Shown: positions 34,695 through 44,060 of the stretch, in pieces
Layout of the letters: every line of letters begins with the position of its first letter
How positions within the stretch are numbered: position 1 is the first letter of the stretch
Assembly: GCA_963826515.1 (NCBI GenBank)
Contig: CAWGXI010000016.1
Coordinates: forward strand, 620,001 to 684,000
Reading direction: 5' to 3'
DNA: 64,000 nucleotides
Source of the DNA: DATFVJ01 sp963826515
Lineage (GTDB): Bacteria > Actinomycetota > Actinomycetes > Streptosporangiales > Streptosporangiaceae
Translations under genes and position numbers: made by a program
Notes under the pieces: model-generated
What the model saw: only the letters and a program-made list of their open reading frames with translations
Database searches by the model: none
What the model was told of the DNA's origin: nothing

Positions 34695-36980
34695 TCAGCC
34701 GAACAAGGCGGGGAGGGTGTGCTCGTGCACGGCGGCCAGCTCGGCCAGCGGAATCGCAAAGCATCCCTCGACATCAAGGCTGTCGCCGCCCACCGCACCG
34801 AGGACCATAGCAGGCACGCCGTGGTCCGCGCAGAGCTGGTCGAACGCCGGCTCCTGGCCGGGCCGCACTGCCACCACCGCACGGGCCGCCGACTCACTGA
34901 ACAGCCAGACGAACGGGTCGCCGGGCAGCCGTATCCGGCAGCCGAGGCCACCACGCAGGCAGGACTCGGCGAGTGTCACCGCCAAGCCGCCGTCGGAAAG
35001 ATCGTGCGCGGCGTCAACCATGGCGCCAGCCGCCGCGGCCATCAGCGTATGGCCAAGCTGACGCTCCGATATGAGGTTCACCCTCGGCGGGCTGCCGCCC
35101 AGATGACCGTGCACCACGTGCGCCCAGGCCGAGCCGCCGAATTCCGGCCGGGTCTCCCCGAGCAGCACGATCCTCGCGCCAGGGCTGGCGAATCCGATCG
35201 TCACCCGGTCACGAACGTCGTCGTGGACTCCGAGCACGCCCACCACCGGCGTCGGATGGATCGCCGCGTCCTCAGTCTGGTTGTAGAAACTTACATTGCC
35301 GCCAGTCACCGGCATGCCGAGCGTCGCGCAGCCGTCGGCTAGGCCACGAACTGCCTCCGCGAACTGCCACATCACCGCAGGCTCCTCGGGCGAGCCGAAA
35401 TTGAGGCAGTTGGTGACCGCGAGTGGCCGCGCGCCGGTGGCAGCCACGTTCCTGCACGCCTCGGCGAGGGCGAGCTGGGCGCCCGCGTACGGGTCCAGTC
35501 TCGTGTAACGCGCGTTGCCGTCGGTGGCAAGCGCCACCCCGAGCCCGCTCTCCTCATCGATCCGCAGCACGCCCGCGTCGTCAGGCATCGCGAGCACCGT
35601 GTTGCCGCGCACATAGCGGTCGTACTGCTGGGTTACCCACGTCTTGGCAGCCAGATCCGGGCTGCCGAGCAGGGCGAGCAGGGTGTCACGGAGCCCGGCG
35701 CCGTCGCTGGGCCTCGGCAGCTCCGCCGCGTCGTCCGCGATGAGCGCCTCCTGGCTCGCGGGCCGCTGCGCGGGCCGGTCGTAGACGGGACCCTCGTCGG
35801 CCGCTGTGCTTGGCGGGATGTCTACCACCACGTCACCGTGCCAGCTCATCACGAGCCTGCCGGTGCCGGTGACCTCGCCGATCACGGTCGCTGGCACGTC
35901 CCAGGCGGCGCAGATGCGCATGAACTCGGCCACGGAGCCCGGTTCGGTAACGGCCATCATGCGTTCCTGTGATTCGCTCATCAAGATCTCGGCTGGGCCC
36001 AGCGACGGATCCCGCAGCGGCACCGCGTCCAATTCGACCCGCATGCCGCCCGTCCCTGCCGCGGCAAGCTCGGTCGTCGCGCACGACACCCCGGCGGCGC
36101 CGAGATCCTGGATGCCCGTGACGACTCCGGCTTGGAAAAGATCCAGGCAGCATTCGATGAGCAGCTTCTCCATGAACGGGTCGCCGACCTGGACGCTTGG
36201 GCGTTTCGCCGCACTGCCACCTTGGGCGTCGCCGAACGTGGCGCTGGCGAGCACCGAGGCGCCGCCGATGCCATCCGGGCCCGTACGCGCGCCGAATAGG
36301 ATCACCTTGTTGCCCGGCCCGGAGGCGGCAGCTGATTTCAGGTCCTGGTGCCGCATCACGCCCACGCACAGCGCGTTCACCAGCGGGTTCCCCGCGTAGC
36401 AACGGTCGAACGCAAGCTCACCGCCGATGTTGGGCAGGCCGAGGCAGTTGCCGTAGAAGGAGATGCCACCGACCACGCCCGGCAGCACCCGGCGGGTATC
36501 TGGCGCGTCCGCACGGCCGAACCGCAGCGAGTCCATCACGGCGACCGGCCTGGCGCCCATTGCCAGTATGTCCCGCACGATCCCGCCGACACCGGTGGCC
36601 GCTCCCTGGTGGGGCTCCACATACGACGGATGGTTGTGGGATTCGATCTTGAAGGTCACCGCGTAACCGTGACCGACGTCCACGACGCCGGCGTTCTGGC
36701 CCATGCCGGCCAGCAGCGCGTCGCTGCGGGGCATCGTCGCCGCGAGCCGCCGCAGGTGCACCTTGGAGGACTTGTAGGAGCAGTGCTCGCTCCACATAAC
36801 CGAGTAGATGGCAAGTTCGGCGTCGGTGGGCCTGCGGCCAAGGATCGCCACTATCCTCTCGTATTCTCCCGCATCCAGGCCCAGCTCGGCGTACGGCTGC
36901 GCACGGTCCGCCGTAGACGCCGCATCCTCGACCGTGTCATGACCGGTGCGGGCCGCCCCTGCCGCCCGGCCGCTCACCAT
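34695..36980 (-). CDS. purL: Phosphoribosylformylglycinamidine synthase subunit PurL
   Basis: A 761-residue small-type PurL, the ATP-dependent synthetase half of FGAM synthase, working with PurQ and PurS. Motifs include YSVMWSEHCSYKSSKVHLRR at the amino end, FKIESHNHPSYVEPHQGAAT, GVGGIVRDILAMGARPVA, ESQERMMAV and the second-half HDLSDGGLAVTLAES. Length is normal. It starts about 31 bases after the purQ stop and is the last gene of the purS / ATPase / purQ / purL run. Confidence 0.97.
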   Translation of the reverse strand: MVSGRAAGAARTGHDTVEDAASTADRAQPYAELGLDAGEYERIVAILGRRPTDAELAIYSVMWSEHCSYKSSKVHLRRLAATMPRSDALLAGMGQNAGVVDVGHGYAVTFKIESHNHPSYVEPHQGAATGVGGIVRDILAMGARPVAVMDSLRFGRADAPDTRRVLPGVVGGISFYGNCLGLPNIGGELAFDRCYAGNPLVNALCVGVMRHQDLKSAAASGPGNKVILFGARTGPDGIGGASVLASATFGDAQGGSAAKRPSVQVGDPFMEKLLIECCLDLFQAGVVTGIQDLGAAGVSCATTELAAAGTGGMRVELDAVPLRDPSLGPAEILMSESQERMMAVTEPGSVAEFMRICAAWDVPATVIGEVTGTGRLVMSWHGDVVVDIPPSTAADEGPVYDRPAQRPASQEALIADDAAELPRPSDGAGLRDTLLALLGSPDLAAKTWVTQQYDRYVRGNTVLAMPDDAGVLRIDEESGLGVALATDGNARYTRLDPYAGAQLALAEACRNVAATGARPLAVTNCLNFGSPEEPAVMWQFAEAVRGLADGCATLGMPVTGGNVSFYNQTEDAAIHPTPVVGVLGVHDDVRDRVTIGFASPGARIVLLGETRPEFGGSAWAHVVHGHLGGSPPRVNLISERQLGHTLMAAAAGAMVDAAHDLSDGGLAVTLAESCLRGGLGCRIRLPGDPFVWLFSESAARAVVAVRPGQEPAFDQLCADHGVPAMVLGAVGGDSLDVEGCFAIPLAELAAVHEHTLPALFG

Positions 36981-37011
36981 GGCGCCTTCCGCTGCCGCCC
37001 TGCCTGGCCGG

Positions 37012-37725
37012 TCACGCGTCCACCAGCCCGGCAGTGGCGCAGGAAACCGCAGCCGCGAAGAAGCCGAGGCCGTCGGAACCCGGGCCGGTAAGTGTGTCGA
37101 TGGCGTGCTCCGGGTGCGGCATCAGGCCCACCACGTTTCCAGCGGCGTTCGCAACGCCCGCGATGCCCCCCGCGGAGCCGTTCGGGTCCGTTCCGAGGTA
37201 ACGGGCAATCACTCGGCCGCCGTCCGTCAGGTCCGTTAGCGTCGCGGCGTCGGCGACGTAGCGGCCCTCCCCGCTCTTCAGCGGCACGACGATCTCCTGT
37301 CCTGGCGTGTACTTGTGGGTCCACGCAGTCTTGGTGCTCTCGATGCGCAGCCGCTGGTCCCGGCTGATGAAGTGCAGGCCGGCGTTGCGGGTCAGTGCGC
37401 CAGGCAGCAGGTGCGCCTCACAGAGGACCTGGAAGCCGTTGCAGATGCCGAGCACCGGCAGGCCGGCCCCGGCCGCTGGCGCCAATTCGGACATTACCGG
37501 CGCGAATCGCGCGATCGCGCCGCAGCGCAGGTAATCGCCGTAGGAGAAGCCGCCGGGCAGGATCACGGCATCGACGCCGCGCAGGTCACGCTCGGCGTGC
37601 CAGAGCCTGACCGGCTCGCCACCCGCGCGGGCCACCGCACGCGCGGCGTCGTTTTCGTCAAGCGATCCGGGGAAGGTGACAATGCCCACCCGCACCCCGG
37701 ACCTTGGTCTCTCGGTCCGCTGCAC
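37012..37725 (-). CDS. purQ: Phosphoribosylformylglycinamidine synthase subunit PurQ
   Basis: A 237-residue class I glutamine amidotransferase that hands ammonia to PurL. It has VGIVTFPGSLDENDAARAV, the oxyanion/nucleophile segment LGICNGFQVLCEAHLLPGAL with the catalytic Cys, and the His-Glu pair in GLMPHPEHAID. The true start may be the GTG at 37695 (VRVGIVTFPG), ten codons in. purS, normally adjacent, is separated from it here by an ATPase gene. Confidence 0.96.
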   Translation of the reverse strand: MQRTERPRSGVRVGIVTFPGSLDENDAARAVARAGGEPVRLWHAERDLRGVDAVILPGGFSYGDYLRCGAIARFAPVMSELAPAAGAGLPVLGICNGFQVLCEAHLLPGALTRNAGLHFISRDQRLRIESTKTAWTHKYTPGQEIVVPLKSGEGRYVADAATLTDLTDGGRVIARYLGTDPNGSAGGIAGVANAAGNVVGLMPHPEHAIDTLTGPGSDGLGFFAAAVSCATAGLVDA

Positions 37726-37912
37726 AGCCGAAGGCTACCCCGCGCGGGCTGGGCCTGCGGATGGACCTGACGGCCGGCCGCCCGCACAGCGGGTCGCGCG
37801 CAGGTGCGCCCGATAAGCGATATTCACCGGTATGACCACTGAAGATCAATAGGACTCGCTCCCAGCCCGGAAGGCCGCCGGCGGCCATGAGACCAAGCCG
37901 GCTGTGCCGCGG

Positions 37913-38638
37913 TCAGCCCGCGTGGCGCAGCTTGCGGCCGGAAAGGCCGGCCAGCGGCGCATCCCGCCGCCACGCGACCTGCTTGCGCATCGACACCACC
38001 GTGCCGCAGCCGGGACCGCTCTGCAACGTGACGTCGTCCACCAGAGCGCGCATGATCTGCAGCCCTCGCCCCGACTCTGGCAGCCGGGCAATCACCCGGT
38101 CGTCCACCCGTGGCGCTGATGGCACGGGACGGTACGGGCGTTCCGCCGTCGCCAGCGCGGTGCGGCGCCGCGCGGAGCGCACAGGCTCGCGAACCGGATC
38201 CTTGGCGAGCGCCGCCTTCTTCGCTGGCTCACGACGCCCGCGGCGGCTGTCAGGAGCGTCTGCAACGAGTGCGGGAGCCTTGGCGCGGTCAGTACCTGTA
38301 CCGCGGGAGGCCCGGGACGATGCCCGCTGCGTCGGCTGGCCGCCGCGCACCCGATCCGCCCGCGCGGCAGCTTGGGTCGCGCGCGCGCCGAACCCGGGGC
38401 CAGAATCGACAACTTCTACCAGGCAGCCGCTCGGGCCAACGCTGGTTACCACCTCGTAGCGCCGTGCGCTCCCCCCGTGCCTCAGCACGTTCGTGCACGC
38501 CTCGGTGACTGCGACGAGGATGTCATCGATACAGTCATCGACCACGCCGAAATTACGCAACGTGTCGCCGAGGACACGGCGCATCACGGGCACGCTGACT
38601 GCCTCGCACGGGAAGGCGAGGCAGAACTTGACGTTCAC
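37913..38638 (-). CDS. Anti-sigma-type HATPase (RsbW-like) with a large internal insertion
   Basis: A 241-residue member of the HATPase_c anti-sigma/serine-kinase family, whose members are usually near 140 residues. N-box VTEACTNVLRH (Glu46, Asn50), G1 box VVDSGPGF (78-84) and G2 box ESGRGLQIMRALVDD (188-202) are all present, so ATP binding is likely. Between G1 and G2, where the ATP lid lies, is an insertion of roughly 100 residues that is Arg/Ala/Lys/Pro-rich and probably disordered. GTG 38638 has GAGGAG upstream. No antagonist or sigma gene is adjacent; it lies between purS and purQ. Confidence 0.85.
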   Translation of the reverse strand: MNVKFCLAFPCEAVSVPVMRRVLGDTLRNFGVVDDCIDDILVAVTEACTNVLRHGGSARRYEVVTSVGPSGCLVEVVDSGPGFGARATQAAARADRVRGGQPTQRASSRASRGTGTDRAKAPALVADAPDSRRGRREPAKKAALAKDPVREPVRSARRRTALATAERPYRPVPSAPRVDDRVIARLPESGRGLQIMRALVDDVTLQSGPGCGTVVSMRKQVAWRRDAPLAGLSGRKLRHAG

Positions 38639-38805
38639 GGTCAGCTCCTCAGTCCGTCTCACCAGGGCTAGCCCCCTCCCCGGCGTCCTTCGCTATCTCC
38701 AGTCAACCTCGTCACATTGTGAAAGGCTTCCCATGACACGCCGCTGATAATCGTGAACTTCTGGTGCCCTCTGGACACAAGGCCCCTCACGGGTTGTGAA
38801 GATAG

Positions 38806-39048
38806 TCACTCTGGACGGAGCGAGAACTCCTCGATCACCGGATTGGCGAGCAACTCGGCGGCCAGCTTGGCGATCTCCGCGAGCGCCGCCTCGTCCGCCG
38901 GGCCGCCGATCTCGACTTCGAAACGCTTGCCCTGCCGGACCGCGCTGATCTGACCGAATCCAAGGCGCCCGGCCGCGCTGGCGATGGCCTCCCCCTGTGG
39001 ATCGTGGATCTCCGGCTTGAGCATCACGTCGACGATCACGCGCGCCAC
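38806..39048 (-). CDS. purS: Phosphoribosylformylglycinamidine synthase subunit PurS
   Basis: An 80-residue structural subunit bridging PurQ and PurL. ARVIVDVMLKPEIHDPQGEA, then LGFGQISAVRQGKRFEVEI and ELLANPVIEEFSL are the family pattern. GTG 39048 is preceded by GGAGG at optimal spacing, fixing the start. It is first in the minus-strand purine run and divergent from the 2-oxoacid dehydrogenase operon. Confidence 0.96.
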   Translation of the reverse strand: MARVIVDVMLKPEIHDPQGEAIASAAGRLGFGQISAVRQGKRFEVEIGGPADEAALAEIAKLAAELLANPVIEEFSLRPE

Positions 39049-39424
39049 ATGTCCTCCATGTCCTTCCCGTCCTTTCTGCCGCCTGGGCAAACTGCCGCCC
39101 TGCCCCACGCGCAAACTGCCGCGCCGCGGGTGGCACCTTCAGCCGCAGCAGCCTTGGTCATCCTCCGCGCCAAGGCTCGCAGCGTACTGCCGTCGCGCTC
39201 GAACCAGCGGTGGGACCAGGGCGTTCCGTAGCAGGGAACCTGCGGCGTTGGCCCTGCGTGGCTGCCCCGGATACGGGGATATCTGTCACGATGGCCTCTG
39301 TAGCCTACGCAGGGCCGCACCGCACAACTGTCTCCGCGAACCGTCACAACGGAGCACGGAGCGGCCGACCGGCCACGTCGCGGCGATCCCGCGGCCGGGC
39401 CCCGAGAATGCATTGGAGTGGCAC
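39049..39424. other. Divergent intergenic region
   Basis: About 375 bases between purS and the E1-alpha gene. It must hold both promoters, but no convincing -35/-10 pair, riboswitch or operator can be marked. GGAG about seven bases before GTG 39425 serves E1-alpha. Confidence 0.4.
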
Positions 39425-40579
39425 GTGACCGTCGATGTGGACGGTGCGGCCGCCGCCGCACCCCACCCTGCAGGCCTTGACGGGCTGACAGGAGCCGCGC
39501 AAGGGCTTGTTCAGCTTTTGACGCCAGAGGGCGAACGAGTCGAAAATCCGCGCTTTCCACTCGAGCTTTCCGTGGACGAAATCCGCGCGCTATACCGCGA
39601 CCTGGTCCTCGTGCGCAGGATCGACACCGAAGCGGTCGCGCTTCAGCGCCAGGGCGAGCTTGGCATCTGGGCGTCGCTGCTCGGCCAGGAAGCCGCCCAG
39701 ATCGGTTCTGGCCGTGCGCTCACGCCGCGCGACATGGTATTCCCGACCTACCGTGAACACGGGGTGGCCTGGTGCCGCGGGCTGGACCCGATGAAGCTCC
39801 TTGAGCTTTTCCGCGGCGTCAGCCACGGCGGCTGGGACCCTGCCGAGCACAACTTCCAGCTGTACTCGATCGTGATCGGCAGCCAGACCCTGCACGCGAC
39901 CGGCTACGCGATGGGCATTCAGCGCGACGGCGAAACCGGTGAGGACGGCGCGGCCGCCATCGTTTATTTCGGCGACGGCGCCACCAGCCAGGGCGACGTG
40001 AACGAATCGTTCATCTGGGCGTCGGTGTTCAACGCCCCCGTTGTGTTCTTTTGCCAGAACAACCAGTGGGCAATCTCGGAGCCGCTGGAGAAGCAGAGCC
40101 GCATACCTCTGTACCAGCGCGCACGCGGATTCGGCTTCCCCGGGGTCAGGGTGGACGGCAACGATGTACTCGCCTGCCTGGCGGTCACGCGCGCCGCGTT
40201 GCAGGCAGCGAGAGAAGGCCAGGGGCCCACACTGATCGAGGCGTACACGTACCGGATGGGCGCGCACACGACCTCCGATGACCCCACCCGTTACCGGCTG
40301 GCGGCCGAACTCGAGGCGTGGAAGCTGAAGGACCCGATCGAGCGGGTGAAGGCATACCTGGTCCGCGGCGGGCTGGCGGAGGCCCCGTTCTTCGCGGACA
40401 TAGAGAAGGAGGCCGCAGAGCTGGGCACCCAGATCAGGAGGGCGTGCTTGTCGATGCCCGATCCCAGGCCGGTGCAGATATTCGAGAACGTCTACGCCGA
40501 GCCGCACTCGCTGCTGACCGCGGAACGCGAGCAGTTCACCGCCTACCTGAGCTCGTTCGCAGACGAGGAGGGCGCGTGA
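39425..40579 (+). CDS. bkdA: 2-Oxoacid dehydrogenase E1 component, alpha subunit
   Basis: A 384-residue thiamine-diphosphate-dependent subunit. GQEAAQIGSGRALTPRDMVF and YREHGVAWCRG form the substrate channel, and the TPP motif runs from GDGATSQGDVNESF to NNQW. RIPLYQRARGFGFPGVRVDG and GAHTTSDDPTRYR (phosphorylation-loop region) follow. GTG 39425 was chosen on its ribosome site. Similarity is to actinobacterial BkdA/PdhA-type proteins, which process branched-chain 2-oxoacids; a pyruvate role is less likely. The stop overlaps the beta-subunit start. Confidence 0.92.
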   Translation: MTVDVDGAAAAAPHPAGLDGLTGAAQGLVQLLTPEGERVENPRFPLELSVDEIRALYRDLVLVRRIDTEAVALQRQGELGIWASLLGQEAAQIGSGRALTPRDMVFPTYREHGVAWCRGLDPMKLLELFRGVSHGGWDPAEHNFQLYSIVIGSQTLHATGYAMGIQRDGETGEDGAAAIVYFGDGATSQGDVNESFIWASVFNAPVVFFCQNNQWAISEPLEKQSRIPLYQRARGFGFPGVRVDGNDVLACLAVTRAALQAAREGQGPTLIEAYTYRMGAHTTSDDPTRYRLAAELEAWKLKDPIERVKAYLVRGGLAEAPFFADIEKEAAELGTQIRRACLSMPDPRPVQIFENVYAEPHSLLTAEREQFTAYLSSFADEEGA

Positions 40580-41562
40580 TGACCACGCTCACCCTGGCCA
40601 AGGCGCTCAACGAGGGCCTGCGCAAGGCGCTAGAACGCGATCAGAAGGTCCTCATCATGGGTGAGGATGTCGGCAAGCTCGGCGGCGTGTTCCGGGTCAC
40701 CGACGGGCTGCAGAAGGACTTCGGCGAGAGCCGGGTCATCGACACGCCGCTCGCGGAGTCGGGCATCGTCGGTACCGCGATCGGCCTCGCGCTGCGCGGC
40801 TACCGGCCGGTGTGCGAGATCCAGTTCGACGGCTTCGTGTTCCCCGCCTTCAACCAGATCGTCAGCCAGCTGGCCAGGATGCATCTACGCTCGCTCGGTC
40901 ATGTCAGCCTGCCCGTCGTGGTCCGGATCCCCTTTGGCGGCGGCATCGGCGCGGTCGAGCACCACAGCGAATCGCCCGAGGCCTACTTCGCCCATTCCGC
41001 CGGGCTGCGCGTGGTCGCATGCGCCAATCCCGCTGACGCTTTCACCATGATCCAGCAGGCGGTGGCCAGCGCGGACCCGGTGATCTTCTTCGAGCCCAAA
41101 CGGCGCTACTGGGACCGCGCTGAAGTCGATGTGTCGCTCGACCTTGGCGACGCCCACCCGCTCCACCGGGCGAAGATCCTCACGGCGGGCACCGACGTCA
41201 CGCTGCTCGCGTACGGGCCGATGGTCAAGACGAGCCTGGAGGCGGCGGCTGCCGCGCAGGATGATGGGCGCAGCGTCGAAGTGATCGATCTGAGGTCGCT
41301 GTCACCATTCGACATGGAGACGGTCTGCGCCTCCGTCGAGCGGACCGGCCGGTGCGTGGTGGCGCACGAGGCGCCGGTCTTCGCGGGGCTTGGCGCGGAG
41401 GTCGCGGCACGGGTCACCGAGATGTGCTTCTACCATCTGGAAGCGCCGGTACTGCGTGTCGGCGGCTTTTCCACGCCTTACCCGCCGTCCAAGCTCGAGG
41501 ATCACTACCTGCCAGACCTGGACCGGGTTCTTGACGCCGTCGACCGCACGTTCGGCTACTGA
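40579..41562 (+). CDS. bkdB: 2-Oxoacid dehydrogenase E1 component, beta subunit
   Basis: A 327-residue partner of the E1 alpha subunit. It has MGEDVGKLGGVFRVTDGLQK, DTPLAESGIVGTAIGLALRG, QFDGFVFPAFNQIVSQLARM and the carboxyl-domain marks VIDLRSLSPFDMETV and GGFSTPYPPSKLEDHYLPD. The Glu of DTPLAESG activates TPP. ATG 40579 overlaps the alpha stop by one base (GTG 40576 is possible). The operon order alpha, beta, E2 is standard. Confidence 0.93.
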   Translation: MTTLTLAKALNEGLRKALERDQKVLIMGEDVGKLGGVFRVTDGLQKDFGESRVIDTPLAESGIVGTAIGLALRGYRPVCEIQFDGFVFPAFNQIVSQLARMHLRSLGHVSLPVVVRIPFGGGIGAVEHHSESPEAYFAHSAGLRVVACANPADAFTMIQQAVASADPVIFFEPKRRYWDRAEVDVSLDLGDAHPLHRAKILTAGTDVTLLAYGPMVKTSLEAAAAAQDDGRSVEVIDLRSLSPFDMETVCASVERTGRCVVAHEAPVFAGLGAEVAARVTEMCFYHLEAPVLRVGGFSTPYPPSKLEDHYLPDLDRVLDAVDRTFGY

Positions 41563-41576
41563 AAGGCCTGTGCCTG

Positions 41577-43169
41577 ATGACTGAGCTGAAGCAGTTCAAG
41601 CTGCCTGACGTCGGCGAGGGCCTGACCGAAGCCGACATCGTGAAATGGCATGTGCGACCCGGCGACACGGTGACGGTGAACCAGACCATCGTCGAGATCG
41701 AGACAGCGAAGGCGATAGTCGAGCTGCCCTGCCCGTTCGAGGGCGTGGTGAGCGGCCTGCTGGTCGGCGAGGGCGAGACCGTGGACGTCGGAACGCCGAT
41801 CATCTCGGTCGACATTTCCGGCGACGCTGGCCAGGCGGCAGCGGCCGGACCGGATGCTGAACGGCTGCCGCAGGCCGCGTCGGTCACGGAGCAGGCGGGA
41901 GCCAGCACTCCCATTGAGGATCTTGTGCCCTCGCCGCCCGCAGAAGGCGCCGTCGAACCTGGCGTGCATGGCAGCCCAGCGCCGAAGCAGGAACGGCAGC
42001 CCGTGCTCGTCGGTTATGGGGTCAAGCTCGGCACGACCAGGCGCAGGCCGCGAAAGCCAGGCGCGGGCGCGTCAGGGCAGGCCCTGCGACGTCCGCCCCC
42101 CGGCCCCGCTGCCAGCGCGTGGCCGGCCACCGAAGCCGCGGCGCCGGCCGCAGATGCCGCCGCGCCGGCCGCAGATGCCGCGGCGCCAGCCACGGATGAG
42201 ACGATGCCCGCGCGGCCGGCCAGCGCCGGCGCGTCTGGCGGGACCGCCAGGGTGGCAGTGCTTGCCAAGCCTCCGGTGCGGAAGCTCGCCAGGGAACTCG
42301 GGGTCGAACTTGCCAAGGTGGCGGGAAGCGGGCCAAGCGGGTCCATCACCCGGGCCGACATTCAGGCGGCCGCTGGAGCCGCCGATGACCGCGGGCCGAG
42401 CCTGACCGCCGCCGCGGCGCCTGCGGGGCTAGCGCCCGCCGCTCCCGCCGCGACCGACGGGCACGCCCCACGCGAGGAGCGGATCGCCATACGCGGCGTG
42501 CGCAAGCACACGGCAGCGGCGGTCGTGGCGAGCGCGTTCACGGCTCCGCACGTCACCGAATTCCTGCAGGTCGACATGACCGCGACCATGGACGCCGTGC
42601 AGCGCGTCCGTGGCCTGCCCGAGTTCGCGGACGTGCGGGTGTCCCCGCTGGTTTTCGTGGCGAAGGCCGTGCTGCTGGCGGTCGCGCGCAATCCCATGAT
42701 CAACTCTTCCTGGGACGACAACACCCAGGAGATCGTGGTCAAGCGCTATGTGAATCTTGGCATCGCGGCGGCGACCGGACGCGGTCTCATCGTGCCGAAC
42801 ATCAAGGACGCGCACGCGCTACCACTTCCCGCGCTTGGCCGTGCGCTCGGCGACCTCGCCGAGACCGCACGGGCTGGTAAGACGCCCCTGGCCGACCTGC
42901 TGGGCGGCACGATCACGATCACCAACGTCGGAGTTTTCGGAGTGGATTCCGGGACCCCGATCCTCACGCCCGGCGAGGCGGCGATTCTCGCATTCGGGCA
43001 GGTCAGGGACTTGCCGTGGGTACACGACGGTGAGCTTGCCGTACGGAAGGTCTGCACCCTGGCATTCTCTTTCGACCACCGGATCGTGGACGGCGACCTC
43101 GGCTCGGCCGTGCTCCGCGACGTGGGGGCGATGCTGGAGGACCCACTGCGGATGCTTGCCTGGGCTTGA
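41577..43169 (+). CDS. bkdC: Dihydrolipoamide acyltransferase (E2)
   Basis: A 530-residue core enzyme transferring acyl groups from E1 to CoA. A single lipoyl domain (residues 1-80, lipoyl-Lys45 in EIETAKAIVE) is followed by an Ala/Pro-rich linker with a repeated AAPAAD unit near residues 180-205. Then come a peripheral-subunit-binding domain (PPVRKLARELGVELAKVAGS) and the catalytic domain ending in FSFDHRIVDGD with His501 and Asp505. It is the last gene of the operon. No E3 (dihydrolipoamide dehydrogenase) follows, so a shared E3 elsewhere is expected. Confidence 0.94.
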   Translation: MTELKQFKLPDVGEGLTEADIVKWHVRPGDTVTVNQTIVEIETAKAIVELPCPFEGVVSGLLVGEGETVDVGTPIISVDISGDAGQAAAAGPDAERLPQAASVTEQAGASTPIEDLVPSPPAEGAVEPGVHGSPAPKQERQPVLVGYGVKLGTTRRRPRKPGAGASGQALRRPPPGPAASAWPATEAAAPAADAAAPAADAAAPATDETMPARPASAGASGGTARVAVLAKPPVRKLARELGVELAKVAGSGPSGSITRADIQAAAGAADDRGPSLTAAAAPAGLAPAAPAATDGHAPREERIAIRGVRKHTAAAVVASAFTAPHVTEFLQVDMTATMDAVQRVRGLPEFADVRVSPLVFVAKAVLLAVARNPMINSSWDDNTQEIVVKRYVNLGIAAATGRGLIVPNIKDAHALPLPALGRALGDLAETARAGKTPLADLLGGTITITNVGVFGVDSGTPILTPGEAAILAFGQVRDLPWVHDGELAVRKVCTLAFSFDHRIVDGDLGSAVLRDVGAMLEDPLRMLAWA

Positions 43170-43229
43170 GCCTGGCACCGCACTTCGGCTGATTTGACCG
43201 GGCGCCGGTTGGCGTCCCCCACATACGCT

Positions 43230-43440
43230 CAGCCGCGCCCCGGCCCGGCCGCAGCGGCCACGGCGACCGGCGCCCGGCCTAATCAAACACGGCGACCGGC
43301 GCCCAGCCCGGCCGCAGCGCCCACCTCAACCACCGCCCGGCCCGGCCGCAGCAGCCACGTCGGCCGGCGCCCGGCCCGGCCGGAGCAGCCACGTCGGCCG
43401 GCGCCCGGCCCGGCCGCAGCGGCCACGGCAACCGTCTGCC
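43230..43440. repeat. Degenerate GC-rich tandem repeat
   Basis: A region of imperfect units of about 34 bases built on CCGGCCCGGCCGCAGC followed by AGCCACGTCGGCCGGCGC. The clearest two and a half copies lie at 43330-43430, with more divergent copies to the left. It lies downstream of the E2 gene, outside any supported coding frame. Confidence 0.75.
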
Positions 43441-43496
43441 ACGTCAACGTCGATCCGTCGAGCACTCCAAGTCAGTGATCGTTTAGCTTTTCGCGC

Positions 43497-43594
43497 GGGC
43501 CGAATGGCCGTCGTGCCCGGAGGCACGCCATGATCCGCGGCCGCGTTAACTTTCCGGCGCTATCCGTCGGCTAGTTAACGCAAGAACGGATCAT
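43497..43594. repeat. Near-palindromic repeat element, copy A
   Basis: A 65-bp core at 43530-43594 begins with ATGATCCG and ends with CGGATCAT, with GTTAAC in each arm. It matches the reverse complement of 63429-63493 at 56 of 65 positions without gaps. Similarity continues for about 35 bases on one side (GGCCGAA, then GGCCGTCGTG). No coding content. It looks like a dispersed REP-type element. Confidence 0.8.
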
Positions 43595-44060
43595 GAGCGG
43601 GACGGGCGGATCAACCGCCGGGTTGCAGCGGCTTTCGTGCCACTTTCCGGCCTGCCAGCATCGAGCGCGACACGCGGCTGCCAGCCAGCCCGGGCCCGCC
43701 AGGGCCCGGGCCCGCCCGGCCGCGGGCCAGGCAAGTCCCGCCGGCTGGGGAAGATCCGTTCGCGCGCGGCGATGATTTCGTTGACCCCGCCAGCCGCACG
43801 CCGGAGACCGTAGCGGGAGACCCGCCGGAGGCGGTTGCCGCTTGGATGGTGCCGCCGAAGTTGCAGGTTTTGCCCGGCCTACCAGATCCCGCTGGTCCCG
43901 GCGGGTTCCCGATTCGCAGAACCCATGAGTACCGGCCCAAAGGTCCCGCTCGCCCACCAGAACCTACCAAGCCCGCAGGTCCGTCCGGACCCACAGACCT
44001 CAGATGCGCGTTTGCGCATGATTGGCACGTCGGCGGGTGGGCACGGACACCTTAGGACCA
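43595..44060. other. Gap without a supportable gene
   Basis: About 465 bases between the palindromic element and the histidine-kinase-like gene. Open frames exist on both strands but none has a family match. TTAGGACC lies just before ATG 44061. Confidence 0.45.

Noticed and set aside
35806..37091. Overlapping plus-strand ORFs opposite purL
   Set aside because: Shadow frames of an unmistakable purL on the minus strand.
43170..44060. E3 dihydrolipoamide dehydrogenase after E2
   Set aside because: No FAD/NAD GxGxxG frame is present; the stretch holds only repeats and non-coding sequence.
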